A DNA stretch of 64,000 nucleotides from Daldinia sp. FL1419 (Eukaryota; Ascomycota; Sordariomycetes; Xylariales; Hypoxylaceae): positions 124,001 to 188,000 of the forward strand of contig MU623391.1 of NCBI GenBank assembly GCA_025201765.1. Reading direction: 5' to 3'. How positions within the stretch are numbered: position 1 is the stretch's first letter; every line of letters begins with the position of its first letter. Positions 1-11,786 of this stretch are shown piece after piece. The translations under genes were made by a program, and so were the position numbers. Below the pieces are notes generated by a model, which was not told where the DNA came from, did not search any database, and saw only the letters and a program-made list of their open reading frames with translations.

Positions 1-1078
1 TATCCCATAGTGTTTTGAAGGTCTTGAGAGCTGACCCCTAGGAAGGCGGCGATAATGCCCAGAACGTCTTTATTTCGCGCAGCAGTGATATTTTGACCAC
101 CTTCGTGGGAAAAGCCACCACTGTCGTCTCCGGTGGCTGTCGTATTTGCGGTCGTCTCGAATTCTAATTGTCCAATGTGTAGGATACAGGCCAAGATTTG
201 GCAAACCTCGGCGATTTCGCTTCTGGGGAACTCCAACTTTCGTAAAGCTGTCTTGAAGAGTTGGAACCCTTCGGCATCATTGATTCCTACCTTTAGCTGT
301 GTGGGGTGACCAAGATACTTCCAACGTCTATGCCCGGCTGCATCCCTGGGAGTATCAATACCGAGATGAGTCTTTTCAGCTTCGCTCGTTCCGGCAAGAA
401 GGTAGTACAACACGTGAAAATTACGCTCCCCAGTAGGCACATCGGTAATCCTACTCCTTTCAAGACGATGGTCTAGGAGCTTGCCACCGATCAATAGGGG
501 GTTGGTGGTAGAAGCGGTATCGTACTGCAATTCGTAGAATAGGCCGGCTTTCGAAGCTGTCGGGGTCGTTGCGGTTTTAGTTGTCGTGAGGGTATCAAAC
601 ACGTAGGCAGCTAGGGATATTTTGCTGGAGAGCGGCGTGGAGGACTTGTTCAAAAGGGAGGTCAGAAGATGGGATCGAATGGTGGTCTTGCCAGAGCCGG
701 ATTCACCCCTACAAGGTTTACTGTCAGTTCTTATTCTGAGTAATTCGGTAGTTCTATTGAATCGACGTACAGGAACAATACCGCCTGGTTTTCTGTGCGA
801 TGTCCCAATCTCAGAAAAGCCCTGTCGGCCATATCTTCAGCGCCAGCCATGGCGCTTCCTTCCTTCCCTCCATCAAGACCTTTTGTCGACGTGGTATACG
901 TGTTTAGGGAGATGAGGGCATGGGATGACAAACGAGCCGTAGGTATAGATACGTGAAACCGACTAGCCAGATGTGCTGTCAGGTGAGTGTCGGATTGGAG
1001 ATGGGCAGGCAAGGAGGGCAAGGAGGGTTGAGTATGAGCACCTCCGCTCCCACCCATCGAGGGGAGATTGAGAGCCAT
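1..1078 (-). CDS. chsV: Class V chitin synthase with myosin motor domain, N-terminal part
   Basis: Partial gene; the 3' part lies beyond the left edge. Exon 1 is 1078-771, a 62-nt intron spans 770-709, and exon 2 runs 708 to the edge; codon 103 (Leu) is split in phase 2. The N-terminus reads as a fungal myosin-motor chitin synthase (SLPAHLQSDTHLTAHLASRF), and the spliced product carries an intact P-loop GESGSGKT just after the intron, followed by motor-head sequence (ERNFHVLYYLLAG). Known role of the family: synthesis of wall chitin at hyphal tips and septa, with the motor head guiding or tethering the enzyme on actin. It lies head-to-head with the class VII enzyme at 5370-10847, as in Aspergillus csmA/csmB and Fusarium chsV/chs7. 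The catalytic domain is not in the window, so the class V call rests on the motor head and the synteny. Confidence 0.93.
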
Positions 1079-1602
1079 ACTGGATTAAGGGCCAAGGTAT
1101 GGCGCCTACCAACAGGCTGGCTACTCAAAAGGAGTTATTTGGCGTCTCCTTGACGCTGTAGGAATACTCAGACGAGATTTGCTGCTAGAAGTTGGGAATA
1201 CCTATAAAAGGTTTACGATAGCGAACGCAAAAATACGTTTTTTTCGCCTTAATCGATTATTGATGGATAAACCAAGAGGCTACAAATTGTTTCCGGAAGG
1301 AATCCAAATTACGTGTAGCGAGTGTATAGTAACATACAGAAACGAGTGTAGTAACAAAATGAAAAGCGAAGGGAAACAAGGGAAGGCCAAAAAAAACTGA
1401 GGCTCTCTCCGGCGTTGTTTCTTGGGTGGACAGTTCAGATGAAAGGAGACTTGGGTTTAGAACTTGTCCTTGGGCGGTTTATTTTTGTACAATTACGCAG
1501 GTACTTACCGTACAGTGCACGCTTTGCTTACCATTAGTTTGCATAAGTACCTGGTTTGGTTAGAAGCTTGCAGGGATTCCGAGGCGCGGGTAGGCATGCC
1601 CA

Positions 1603-1637
1603 TTATGCGCATAATAGATCTATTATGCGTTATTATA
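1603..1637 (+). repeat. Subterminal direct repeat, left copy
   Basis: 35-bp copy matching 1939-1973 with one mismatch; contains the palindrome TTATGCGCATAA and the half-palindrome CTATTATGCG. Confidence 0.85.
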
Positions 1638-1938
1638 TATACTGCGCCTATTATGTACATAATGCAGCACACATAATGCGATTATTAAGTAATACCCCTT
1701 TAGAAATTTTATTACTAAAAACACGTAATATTTTAAGATAAAAACAAAATATAATAAAATTGAAAAAAATATTAAATCAATTTTAAATGCTTAAATCTAA
1801 TAACTTAATTCAAAGCTATCAATTGAAATAATCTTTCATAATAGCAAAATCCTGCCACAATATTTCAATACCTACCTAAATGTCGAAGCTTACCCCTTTT
1901 AGTACTAATGCACCGGATAATCGGGGGGTGTAGATCCG

Positions 1939-1973
1939 TTATGCGCATAATACATCTATTATGCGTTATTATA
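1939..1973 (+). repeat. Subterminal direct repeat, right copy
   Basis: Second copy of the 35-bp subterminal repeat of the element at 1592-2023, same orientation as the left copy. Confidence 0.85.
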
Positions 1974-4526
1974 AGTTATTATACGTTATTATACGCTAAG
2001 CGCATAATGAAATTCGCATCCCTAGGCGCGGGTTCTAAAGATCATACGAAGTCTTAGGGAGGTGCGCTGTGACCCGCTGACACACTACCTAATTCGTTCA
2101 TGTATACCTTTTTGACTATTCTGTACCTTTCAGGCAAGCTAAGTATGAGTAGGTACGAGCACCTGACTAGTGGATACTTAATTACGGTACTAAGAGGGAA
2201 AATCTATGATATGTACTCCGTATGATGCACAGTACCTAAGTAACCCCAGCGTCTCGTGCTAGCAACGTTAGCTTGGTCTCACGAACATCGATCGAACCGC
2301 CCGGAATTTTCTTGGATATCTGCACGTCGAGCGCGAGGACGGGGATGGCCTCCATTGGGTCTTTGCTGGTCTCGTACAAATCTTACATTGCCTTCTTACT
2401 CACATCATAGATATCTTTTTGATCTTTGCTTTTCCTTGTCAACCATAATAAACTTCAATCAAGACTGCGTAGAAATACTTAAGAATATAGTACTCCTTAA
2501 CCTAACACTGCCAGATCTAGAATCTGATCCATACATAGTAGTTGTACGGGGCCAGTCAGCCAATAGAGGCAGGGGTATGTGAAAGCTCGAATTATACACT
2601 AGTTAGTTAGTTAATAAATACATAACTAGTTAGGTATCCTTTAGTGTAGAACCAATGACAGCATCGCTCCAGGGCTGAGAAACTAACAACTTTAGTGTAC
2701 CGCGGTATGTCTATTGTCATCAAACCGGAATTCCTCCACAATTCCGGTATCGAAAATACATCTATGGACGTAACAATAGACCGAATAATAATATGGAAGT
2801 GCCGGCAGGGAGAGAAATATGTACATTCGTACAAAAATAAGCTTTGCTTCTGTTTACTTCGCATTCTTGATCCCAAATATGATATGCATGCTAATTGGTG
2901 CATAGGAGCAATTTCAACGGGATAATGGCGCGGTACTAGTCGCATTTGTATTCATTTTTCGTACCTTTGCGTGTCTTATATTTCAGATAAAATCAACAAA
3001 CTTAGTACTTATTGCCGTCCACATTGACCGGTCAATCCCAAGTTGAAAATTACGCCATTGTTTATATAAACTACGGGTCTGATAGGTTCAACAAGTTGTC
3101 ATTGATCGGACTGACCAGACAACTATCTAACCGTAGGTACTTAACTAAGAACGCCCTGCATGGTGGCACAACGCATACGCGCTTCGGGGTTCGTGTATTA
3201 TTCGTACACTGTCGTTCTGGCGAAAATAATAATAATAATAATAAATGGCTGGCTGCATATTTACTAACGAGTTCTAAAGAAAATGCCATCTGCTTAACTT
3301 AGCCTTTAAACAAAGAGAGATAGAAACAATGCTTTCTGACTAGAGCTGATACGGCTCCTAATGTCTTAACTTTTGTGTCAAGTTATAAAGGAGGAGGTCA
3401 ATTTGACGACTGGCAGCTGACGAGAATAAGTGTAGGCAAAATTAGACGGGATAATTCAGATAGGAGTTGGCTATTGCATTGCTTATCCCCAACGACGTAA
3501 GAGGGGCAATATATCAGACCGAAATGTGCAGTGAAAAACTGTATTGTGGCATAATGGCGGCCAATGCAAATCTAAGAAATGATTTACCCTCAAGCTTGTC
3601 GGTGACTGACGTGCTGCAAGGAAGGCAAAATATCGAAAGTTAAAGTTAGTAGAGAAGACAACTCCCGCCATCAAGCTTTTGTTTGCCGGGTACGATATTA
3701 AGGTTATTCGCGAGCCGAAGACTTGATGAACATCCGCCCAGCGTTTCGATTTCGATACTCAACCAGTCGCCGTCGTTATATGGTGGTGCATTACATTACT
3801 TACATTGCATTAACCCCCCATACCCGTCCACATACCCGTCAAGGGTGCTATTCTATTTTGACCGAGCTCTCAACACGAAGAGTAAGACGGAGATCTTTAG
3901 TAGTTAGCTCAGTAGCTGAAAATAACTACAAGTTGGCTAGTTAGCAAAGATTTGAAAAATGATTAATAATAACTACAAAAAGGTTGTTCTCGTATTAACG
4001 TGGTGTGTGCATTATGCGTGTGGCTATGGCGATCGAGGAATGAGACAAAGAGATGCTATGGTACCAATAAAAGTGGTACAAATGGGTTCGAGAAGGCTAT
4101 CGACCTGCCGAGTCCTGTCGTCCCCATTTGCCCACTTCGTATTCTGACCCCCCGCCCTGCCGCCCTCCTCGCAAGTCCTCACAAGCGGTCCAAACACGCG
4201 CAGGCTCGAAGGGCTACTTTTTGTAAAACCAGAATCATCCCATGCCAATGCTATCATGCCATAAGCAACCAACGAATTGCCTTGACTTTTTATTCGTCTA
4301 TTGCTGCCACGTCAACCATCTTCCCGAAGTTCATAAAAGTGCATAAAATTGAGTGTGTAGGTACATGGAATAAAGTGTGTAGAGTTGTTAAGAATTAGTA
4401 CTGCATCGCGCTCGGTACAAAATCCCCAGTGTCCGCACTTGCGATCAACGATCAATCAGTAATGATCGCCTGTGAATTCCCTGATAAAATCCTTGCGGTA
4501 GTGATGAAATAAGGAAATGGAGCAGA

Positions 4527-4560
4527 GAGACCCCCTGTAAAAATAAGGACAGGGGGTTTC
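4527..4560. repeat. Inverted repeat in the chitin synthase intergenic region
   Basis: CCCCCTGT (4531-4538) pairs exactly with ACAGGGGG (4549-4556) across a 10-nt loop. The stem extends four more pairs outward if one G-T pair is allowed. It lies about 810 bp upstream of the class VII start codon. It could be a protein-binding dyad or an RNA hairpin if transcribed. Confidence 0.45.
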
Positions 4561-5369
4561 CCAGCTGTTAGGGTCAGCAAAAAAAAGGATCAGCAAGCCT
4601 CGATGGCAAATAATAACTTAGCAGTATTTCCACCCAAAAATCGACGGTCATCTGTTAGCGTTAGTTACTTCGTATATCTAGACCACCTAGACCACCCTGC
4701 GGCTTCCCAAGAGCCTCCCCAGGGGAAGCAAAAATTAGATACAAGCTAAGCTATTATCGGCTATACGCCAAGACAACAAACTCGCACTGTACTATGTACT
4801 TTTCTACGGCTGCCCCGATCTGCCCATTATTTTCCTGACTTTCGCGACCTTTTTACCATAGGGGAAGGATTATCCCACAGTATCTATCCGTTTCAACTGT
4901 CTTGTTGCGAAGCCTCCAACTTTGTCGTCGCTTCCCTTATTCCTTATTCCCTATTCCTTATTTTCAAATCTTCCTATCAAGCCGCCTCACTCGCTTTGGT
5001 GACAAGATAGCCTATCGCTTCTAATAATTATTATCGCTTGTAATCGTCTCATGGGACTGTGGGAATAGAAAGAAATAGTCTATACCATTCGCTATTCGGT
5101 CATTTGCAAAGCGAAGCTTGTCTCTTGTTTCCCCCGATACTCTCACCATCCCAAACCTATTCGACATACATTCGCTCAACCCTCGTCGAACCTGTTAGTA
5201 ATATACTGAAGTCTCAATAGTCTTTCGCTTATATTTAAGAGCGGAAGAGTCCCGTTAATTCGAACCCATTGTTACTATCGGTGTCGTCCACTACTTTATT
5301 ACAACAAAGTTGAGAGTGTAGACCTGTCGTCGTTGTCCTTCCGGACAACACGATTCGATCGAGTTCAAC

Positions 5370-8300
5370 ATGGCTAACCACCAAGCACGAATGTCTATGT
5401 ATTCGGTTGCTTCCGACGCTATGGGGGGACCACGAGGCGCTGCTCAACAGTCTACGCAGGTTTCGACAACTACTCTGTTAAACGGCATCCATAACATATA
5501 TATGTCATCTCAACCCTATAGACTCGATGCCGGAACGAGTCTCGTCGTCAACACATGGCTCACTGCTACCCAGGCTGGATTGGATGGCAAGACCGGAGGG
5601 ACCGTAGATCACGATTTGGCAGCTAGGGCTTGGGAACATGCTAGACGAAGAGCAGAAGATGGGTGCATCATTTTAGGGTATGTAGTGGTGGACCATTAAT
5701 CCAAGAGTCCACACGCAGATGAAGTCGTTGCTTACTAGGCATATAGGTCTCTCCATCAGTCAACCCCCTCATTACTGAACCCTTTTCTGACATCTTTACC
5801 TCTATCCATCCCTTCTTCCCTATTAACCTCTTTAGAAGTAATCAAGCCTTTCATACGCTGCGTAACCCCTTACAACCCATCCACACCACGACAGTCTGCT
5901 CTTGCAGTAACCTTGACGCTAAATTTAGCTGGAAACTTAACTGCAGCTAGCTTGGCGCTATCTCAGGGCGGCATTGATACAGTAAAGGGTTTGCTCGATA
6001 TACCTGCTGAAGCTGGTTATCGTGCGTTCGACGTATTCTACTACCTCTTAACTTCAGTTTCGACTCCGGCTGAACGTGAATTTCTGGGTCTCAAATCACC
6101 CTCTACCTATGCACTATTAGCCAAGTCCGGTACCTACGACCCCCCGTCTTACCTTCCGACTGCCGACGACGGAGCTGCGGCAGACGATTTCCGCACTGCC
6201 TTGAAGGAGATTGGCATTAAAGGATCAGCTCACCGAAGCTTCATATCAACGCTTGCCGGACTTTTAAAGCTCGGGAATACCCTTGATTACGATGTCGACG
6301 ATGAGGTTCTCGATGACGTCTGCGAGGACGTTGGTGGGCTGTTGGGTCTCGATCCGGAGGTCTTAGCCCGACAATGCTCGACGGACGATAGACGGGTACT
6401 AGTAGGAGGGTTATACGAAGCCCTTGTCGATTGGGTCATCACTAAAGCAAACGAAGCTATTGCGTTACAAATGTCCCGTATCCGCGATGGCCAGGAATCA
6501 TTGGACGGCCACAGAACCCCGACGTCCGCGGAAGACAACGGTGATACCGTTTGTATTACCGTTGTCGAGATTCCGGACCCCAACCTTGGAAAAGCCATTG
6601 CTATGCGTGGCATTTTTGACGATACTACGGGAATTAACGCCGAAATGAAGGAAGATGGAATCGATGTGGTTGCTGCCAGTAGCTCAGTGTTACGAGAAAT
6701 GCAAAACAGTGTTGCTGATGTTGCACCCGATCTGGGTATTATGACTGGCCCTGTTGCCAGGGCGAGGCAGCACGAACTTGAGAAGAGGGAGGAAGTTTTG
6801 GAGAAGGCTGGCTTCGCTAGTGATGAGGATGGTTTCCTCAAGAAGTTACTTTTCCCCGTCCCTGGCCAGGGGATTAACTTGGGCCGAAATGCACGATTAG
6901 ACCTTCCCGCGGTTTTGGGCGCTAGTCGCGTATGGTATCATTTGTCTCTTCATCCTACCGATGAAACTCCTGCCAGTCTAGCGGCTCTTCCCTCCATTAC
7001 ATCTGCCTGGTCAGCCGGCACAGTCTCTCGTCAGCTGCGTGCTTGGAGGTTACCCGAATGGGCTAACCGTCGCAACAAGAATCTTGATTTTACGGCTGAC
7101 TTTGATCTGGATGAGTTCTGCCAACGGTTTGCACCCCTCGGTTGCGGAGAAGGCCGTGAGGGCATCGAGACCTGGACTCTCGAGCGGGGTTGGAGCAACG
7201 GCGAAGTAGTTATCGGCAAAGAGCGGGTTTGGATGAGAGAAACTGCCTGGTGGGAAGCTGAGAGTATGCTCGACCAGAGGCCGCAAGATTCAATGCCAGG
7301 TGGCATGGGAGGTATGAATGGAATGAACAATGTGTTCAGCACTCCTGTTCTTGAAACGGGCTATTCCAACAATGGTAGTGGATTCTTCGCCCCGCAGTTC
7401 CCTGATAACAACTCGAACGGCAGTCATGATCAACTCGTCAACCACCAGCGTAATCAAAGCCGACTTACCCTTGCGCAAAGTCAAATGAGGGCTGCTTCCA
7501 TCGCACCCTCTGCCCTGCGTAATAATAACGGTGACTATGGCTTGGGGTCGAAGGGTGACAACCACCGAGACCAGGTGTTCTACAATGGTGACGGCGACTT
7601 CGTTAACGGCCTTGATCCTGCTGATGCACAGGGCAAACATGTTGAAACCGTAGACACGACCCTATCTCGTAGGATTTGGGTTGGATTTGTCTGGGCTCTC
7701 ACCTTTTGGATCCCTTCGTTCGCCCTTCGTTATATCGGTCGGATGAAACGACCAGATGTTCGGATGGCTTGGCGCGAGAAATTCGTTCTTGTCTTCCTTA
7801 TCTTCTTGATAAACGCTTTCGTCGTATTCTGGATCATTTTATTGGGTCGCATCATCTGTCCCAATTTTGACAAAGCTTGGCTTCAAAGGGAAGTCGATAC
7901 TCATATGGGCGAGGACGATTTCTGGGTTAGTATTCACGGTAGAGTCTACGATATTACCAACTTCTGGCGACGACAGCACAGTGACACGAACATCGAAACA
8001 ACGAACGATCTCATGATGCAATTCGCAGGGATGAACCTAGATGACTACTTTGTGGCTCCTCTTCCCCTTACATGCCCTGGCCTCGGGATCTCGGAAACTA
8101 TACAACTGCAGAGGAACAACACGCCCACTCTACCCCAGGGAATCCATACTTCTGGATACTACCAGGCCGATCAAACTTCTAAATTAAGATCCGCTACTTG
8201 GTATCGTGACACCTTCCAGCCCAAGATCAAGGAGTACTACCACGGTGACTTAGTTTGGGATATCAACGAGGTTCACGATGATGGCAAGAACAACAACCAT

Positions 8301-10847
8301 ATGTGGATCATTTATGAAGGCGGAATCTACGACCTAACAAACTATTTCTCGACAATTGATTACTACAAGAATCTAGCGCAGTACAACTTCCTCGACGCAG
8401 ATATGATCGATACAATCAAGGATAACCCGGGCCAAGACGTCACAAGCCTATGGACTAACCAAATTGCAAACGTCAAAGGGAACAAGACAGCTCTTGCTAC
8501 GAAACTAAACAGTTTGAATTGTATCAAGGAAACATTCTACGTTGGTATACCCGACTTCCGTGAATCGGCTAAGTGTCAGGCGAACAACTATATCCTCCTT
8601 GCCTTCGCAGTTATCATCTGTCTCGTTACTGGAATTAAGTTCTTTGCGGCCTTGCAGTTTGGTTCCAAGCGGCGTCCCGCCCCGCAGGACAAGTTCGTCA
8701 TCTGCCAGGTCCCGGCGTATACCGAGGGAGAAGATTCTCTTAGAAAGGCACTCGATTCCCTCACCGCATTGCAGTACGACAACAAGAGAAAGTTGATCTG
8801 TGTTATTTGCGATGGTGTTATTGTTGGTGAAGGTAATGATAGACCTACGCCCAAGATTGTTCTTGACATTCTCGGGGTCGACCCCAAGGTTGACCCTCCT
8901 GCCCTCCCCTTTAAATCCGTTGGTACCGGCAGCGAACAGCTCAATTACGGCAAAGTCTATTCCGGTCTCTACGAATATGAAGGGAATGTGGTCCCCTACC
9001 TCGTGGTCGTCAAAGTTGGCAAAGAATCCGAGCAGTCTAAAGCAAAGCCTGGTAACCGTGGCAAGCGTGATTCTCAAATTCTGCTCATGAGCTTCTTAAA
9101 CCGTGTACACCACCGCGCTCCGATGAATCCTCTGGAATTAGAAATGTTCCATCAAATCAACAACATCATCGGTGTCGATCCGGAACTATATGAGTACCTC
9201 TTGATGGTGGATGCCGATACTTGCGTGCGGGAAGACTCTCTCAACCGACTTGTTGCTGCGTGTGCCAATAATTCGAAGATTGCTGGTATCTGTGGTGAGA
9301 CCGGTCTCCAAAACGAGGAACGTTCATGGTGGAGTATGATTCAAGTCTACGAATACTACATTTCCCATCATTTGTCAAAAGCTTTCGAATCGCTTTTCGG
9401 CAGTGTTACTTGTTTGCCCGGATGGTAAGTTTCTTCTTCATCGCGACAGATTTCATTTTATACTGACCCAGTATCCAGTTTCACTATGTACCGCCTGCGA
9501 ACTGCTGATCGAGGTAGGCCCTTGATCATATCCGACGGACTCATCAAAGATTATAGCATCTGCACTGTTGATACTCTCCACAAAAAGAATCTTCTGTCTC
9601 TTGGTGAGGATCGATATCTCACCACGTTGATGACAAAGCACTTCCCGCGTATGTCCTTCAAGTTTTTGGCCGATGCATACTGTCAGACGGCCGCCCCGGA
9701 GAAGTGGAGTGTCCTGCTCTCGCAGCGTCGAAGATGGATTAACTCGACTATCCATAATTTGGTTGAGTTGATGATGCTTAGGGATATGTGTGGCTTCTGT
9801 TGCTTCTCTATGCGCTTTGTCGTTTTCATTGATCTTGCTGGAACGATTATCCTCCCCTCCACCTGTGTCTATATCGGATACCTTTTGTATTTGATCATTT
9901 CTCACACCGGTCCATTCCCAACCGTTTCCATTGCCATGATAGCCGCTATTTACGGTCTTCAGGCCTTGATCTTTATCCTCAAGCGACAATGGCAGCATGT
10001 CGGGTGGATGATCATTTATCTGCTTGCGTTCCCTGTCTACTCTTTCATCCTTCCCATCTACTCTTTCTGGAACCAAGATAACTTCAGCTGGGGTAACACG
10101 CGTATCGTTATTGGGGAGAAAGGCAACAAACAAGTGGTGGCAGTCGATGATGAAGGCTTCGACCCGCGTTCCATTCCCTTGCAGCGCTGGGATGATTATG
10201 CTGCATTGAATAACTTGCCTGGGCGCCGCGGTACTCAAAACGAGAAGACGCATGAATTGTACGACGACACGTACGAAATGGATGATATGAAATCAGTCTA
10301 TTCTTCAGTTCGACAGCCTTCCGTTCTCACCGGCCTCCAAGGCCGCGGAGGATTCATGCCGCCTCAATCTCCGGCTCCTTTCCAGAACGCGACCCGCCAG
10401 TCCAACTATGGCCCGTACACAGATAACCCCATGTACCGACAATCCACAGCTTCGTTTGGTGATATGCAACGCATGCAGTCACCTTTCCAAGACGGCCTCA
10501 CACAAAGACCTAGCATGGGCAATCTCCGCGCTGTATCCAACAATTCTCCACAGCATGACATGCACCGCATGTCAAACGCTACATTGGGTTATATGGGTGG
10601 TGCTCGTCCGCCACTTGGCCAGGGCCACCAGTCGACTGCATCCTTCGATTTCCAGCGAGGTCACATGGGACCTGATGATGGAATGATCATAGAGGCAATC
10701 CAGGCCGTGCTCCGGGAAGTGGACTTGGACACGGTGACCAAGAAGCAAGTCAGAGCTCTTGTTGAGCAACGATTGCAAACGGAGTTAATAGGCGAACGAA
10801 AGACATTCCTTGACCGGCAAATCGACAACGAGCTGGCTAATATGTAG
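5370..10847 (+). CDS. chs7: Class VII (csmB/Chs7-type) myosin-like chitin synthase
   Basis: Three exons: 5370-5677, 5747-9424 and 9479-10847 (introns of 69 and 54 nt), giving 1784 aa, normal for the family. Order of parts: a degenerate myosin-like head (about 1-700) in which the P-loop position reads SLHQSTP, so no ATP-binding loop; a membrane segment near 745; a cytochrome b5-like segment near 820 (FWVSIHGRVYDITNF); further membrane segments; and the chitin synthase catalytic domain from about 1085 (ICQVPAYTEGEDSL, MVDADTCV, then QRRRW near 1407). A C-terminal DEK-like helical domain covers about 1725-1784. The enzyme transfers GlcNAc from UDP-GlcNAc to chitin at the plasma membrane; with its class V neighbour it supports polarised growth and wall integrity. 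Older literature calls some of these class VI. The start ATG follows a pyrimidine-rich leader. Confidence 0.95.
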
Positions 10848-11786
10848 TCGAGCCATCCTTTCTTATCTATAATTGATGGGAGCAAGATATAAGGCGAAAT
10901 TAATACGGGTGTACATAATAGCAAGTAACTCAGGTTGATCATGTTTGATGTGATACTAGCAAAGGTTTATTCGGGGGACGCAGCTGGATCATCTTGAAAA
11001 GAATATTGTCCTTCCTGGCGTTCTATTTAAAAACTATCAACAGATGAAGTCGTTATATTACTTGCTGTGCCATTTGTCTATGTGAAGAAAATGTGATGGG
11101 AATTCGTGATGGTGGTAAGGCTAGCTATTGGGTGATATGGGGGTGGGTTTGAGGAGTCGTGTTGCTACTATATCTCTGTTGCCATATATTATCACCACAT
11201 TACCGTTGTTATACTATTGCTATATGCGTGTATCCCTAGGCTCTTTTATAATAGTGGTAAGCGTTGGTTGATATTGGATAGTAATCGAAGCGAAAAAAAG
11301 TAACTTATATTATGTATCATGCTCAACAGGATATAGAATTTACGATATTAGTTTTCCAGTGGCATATTTTTAGTAGTTGAGACATCCAGGGTGCTTGATT
11401 CATCATTCATGTAACACCCGTAGATGTTTGTTTCGAGCGTTCGCGCTCAGAAACAATCAAGCTGAACCTCGTACATGTATAACCGCGGGTAGTAACACGA
11501 ACCTAGCAACAACGTCCTCATACCACAAGTTTAGTTTACTAAAAGGTAGGTAGTTAATAATAATAATGATGATGATCATATAATGTCCTATGTACACCCA
11601 TAAGTCTACCTGATTCCTCCATGCATGTACGTACACCCGAAGCTCGATGATGAACCCTAAAACTAAAATAAAGATACTTATTCATAATCATCGATCTTCC
11701 CAGATTTCATTATGTAGGACTACGTCACATAAGTAGCTCGTCTACTAAATCATTTTACCTATGCCATCATCATATAACTACTTGCC
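10848..11786. other. Intergenic region between two convergent genes
   Basis: 3' flanks of the class VII chitin synthase and of the dehydrogenase kinase. AT-rich, no gene seen. It contains the bulged hairpin at 11428-11456 and short ATG/ATA simple repeats around 11557-11580. Confidence 0.6.
11428..11456. repeat. Perfectly paired hairpin with TTCG loop and one bulged A
   Basis: TTGTTTCGAGCG (11428-11439), loop TTCG (11440-11443), then CGCTC, a single unpaired A at 11449, and GAAACAA (11450-11456). All 12 stem positions pair. If transcribed it would form a stable stem with a UUCG tetraloop closed by G-C. It lies about 580 nt past the chitin synthase stop codon, between convergent genes, so it may be in a 3' UTR or a termination region. 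Confidence 0.5.

Larger units (their letters stand above)
1592..2023. mobile_element. MITE-like non-autonomous element, 432 bp, with 10-bp target duplication
   Basis: The element is bracketed by an exact 10-bp direct repeat, aggcgcgggt, at 1582-1591 and 2024-2033. Its ends are imperfect terminal inverted repeats: the left end begins AGGCATGC and continues CATTATGCGCATAA; the reverse complement of the right end begins AGGGATGC and continues CATTATGCGCTTA. A 35-bp subterminal direct repeat (1603-1637 and 1939-1973, one mismatch) is built on TTATGCGCATAAT. The interior is very AT-rich and has no coding capacity. A 9-11 bp duplication is typical of Mutator-like (MULE) transposition, so a MULE-derived MITE is the favoured reading. 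It sits in the chitin synthase promoter region. Confidence 0.72.
1079..5369. promoter_or_regulatory. Shared divergent promoter region of the chitin synthase pair
   Basis: 4.3 kb between the two chitin synthase start codons. No convincing gene was found; the short open frames here lack recognisable protein motifs. It contains the MITE-like element at 1592-2023, a GC-stem inverted repeat at 4527-4560 and a pyrimidine-rich leader from about 4900 to 5369 before the class VII start codon. Its size suggests long upstream regulation or 5' UTRs for both genes, but no TATA box or start site can be assigned. Confidence 0.6.

Noticed and set aside
2256..2582. Open frame of 108 codons in the chitin synthase intergenic region
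   Set aside because: Not ATG-initiated, no recognisable motifs, composition like its surroundings.
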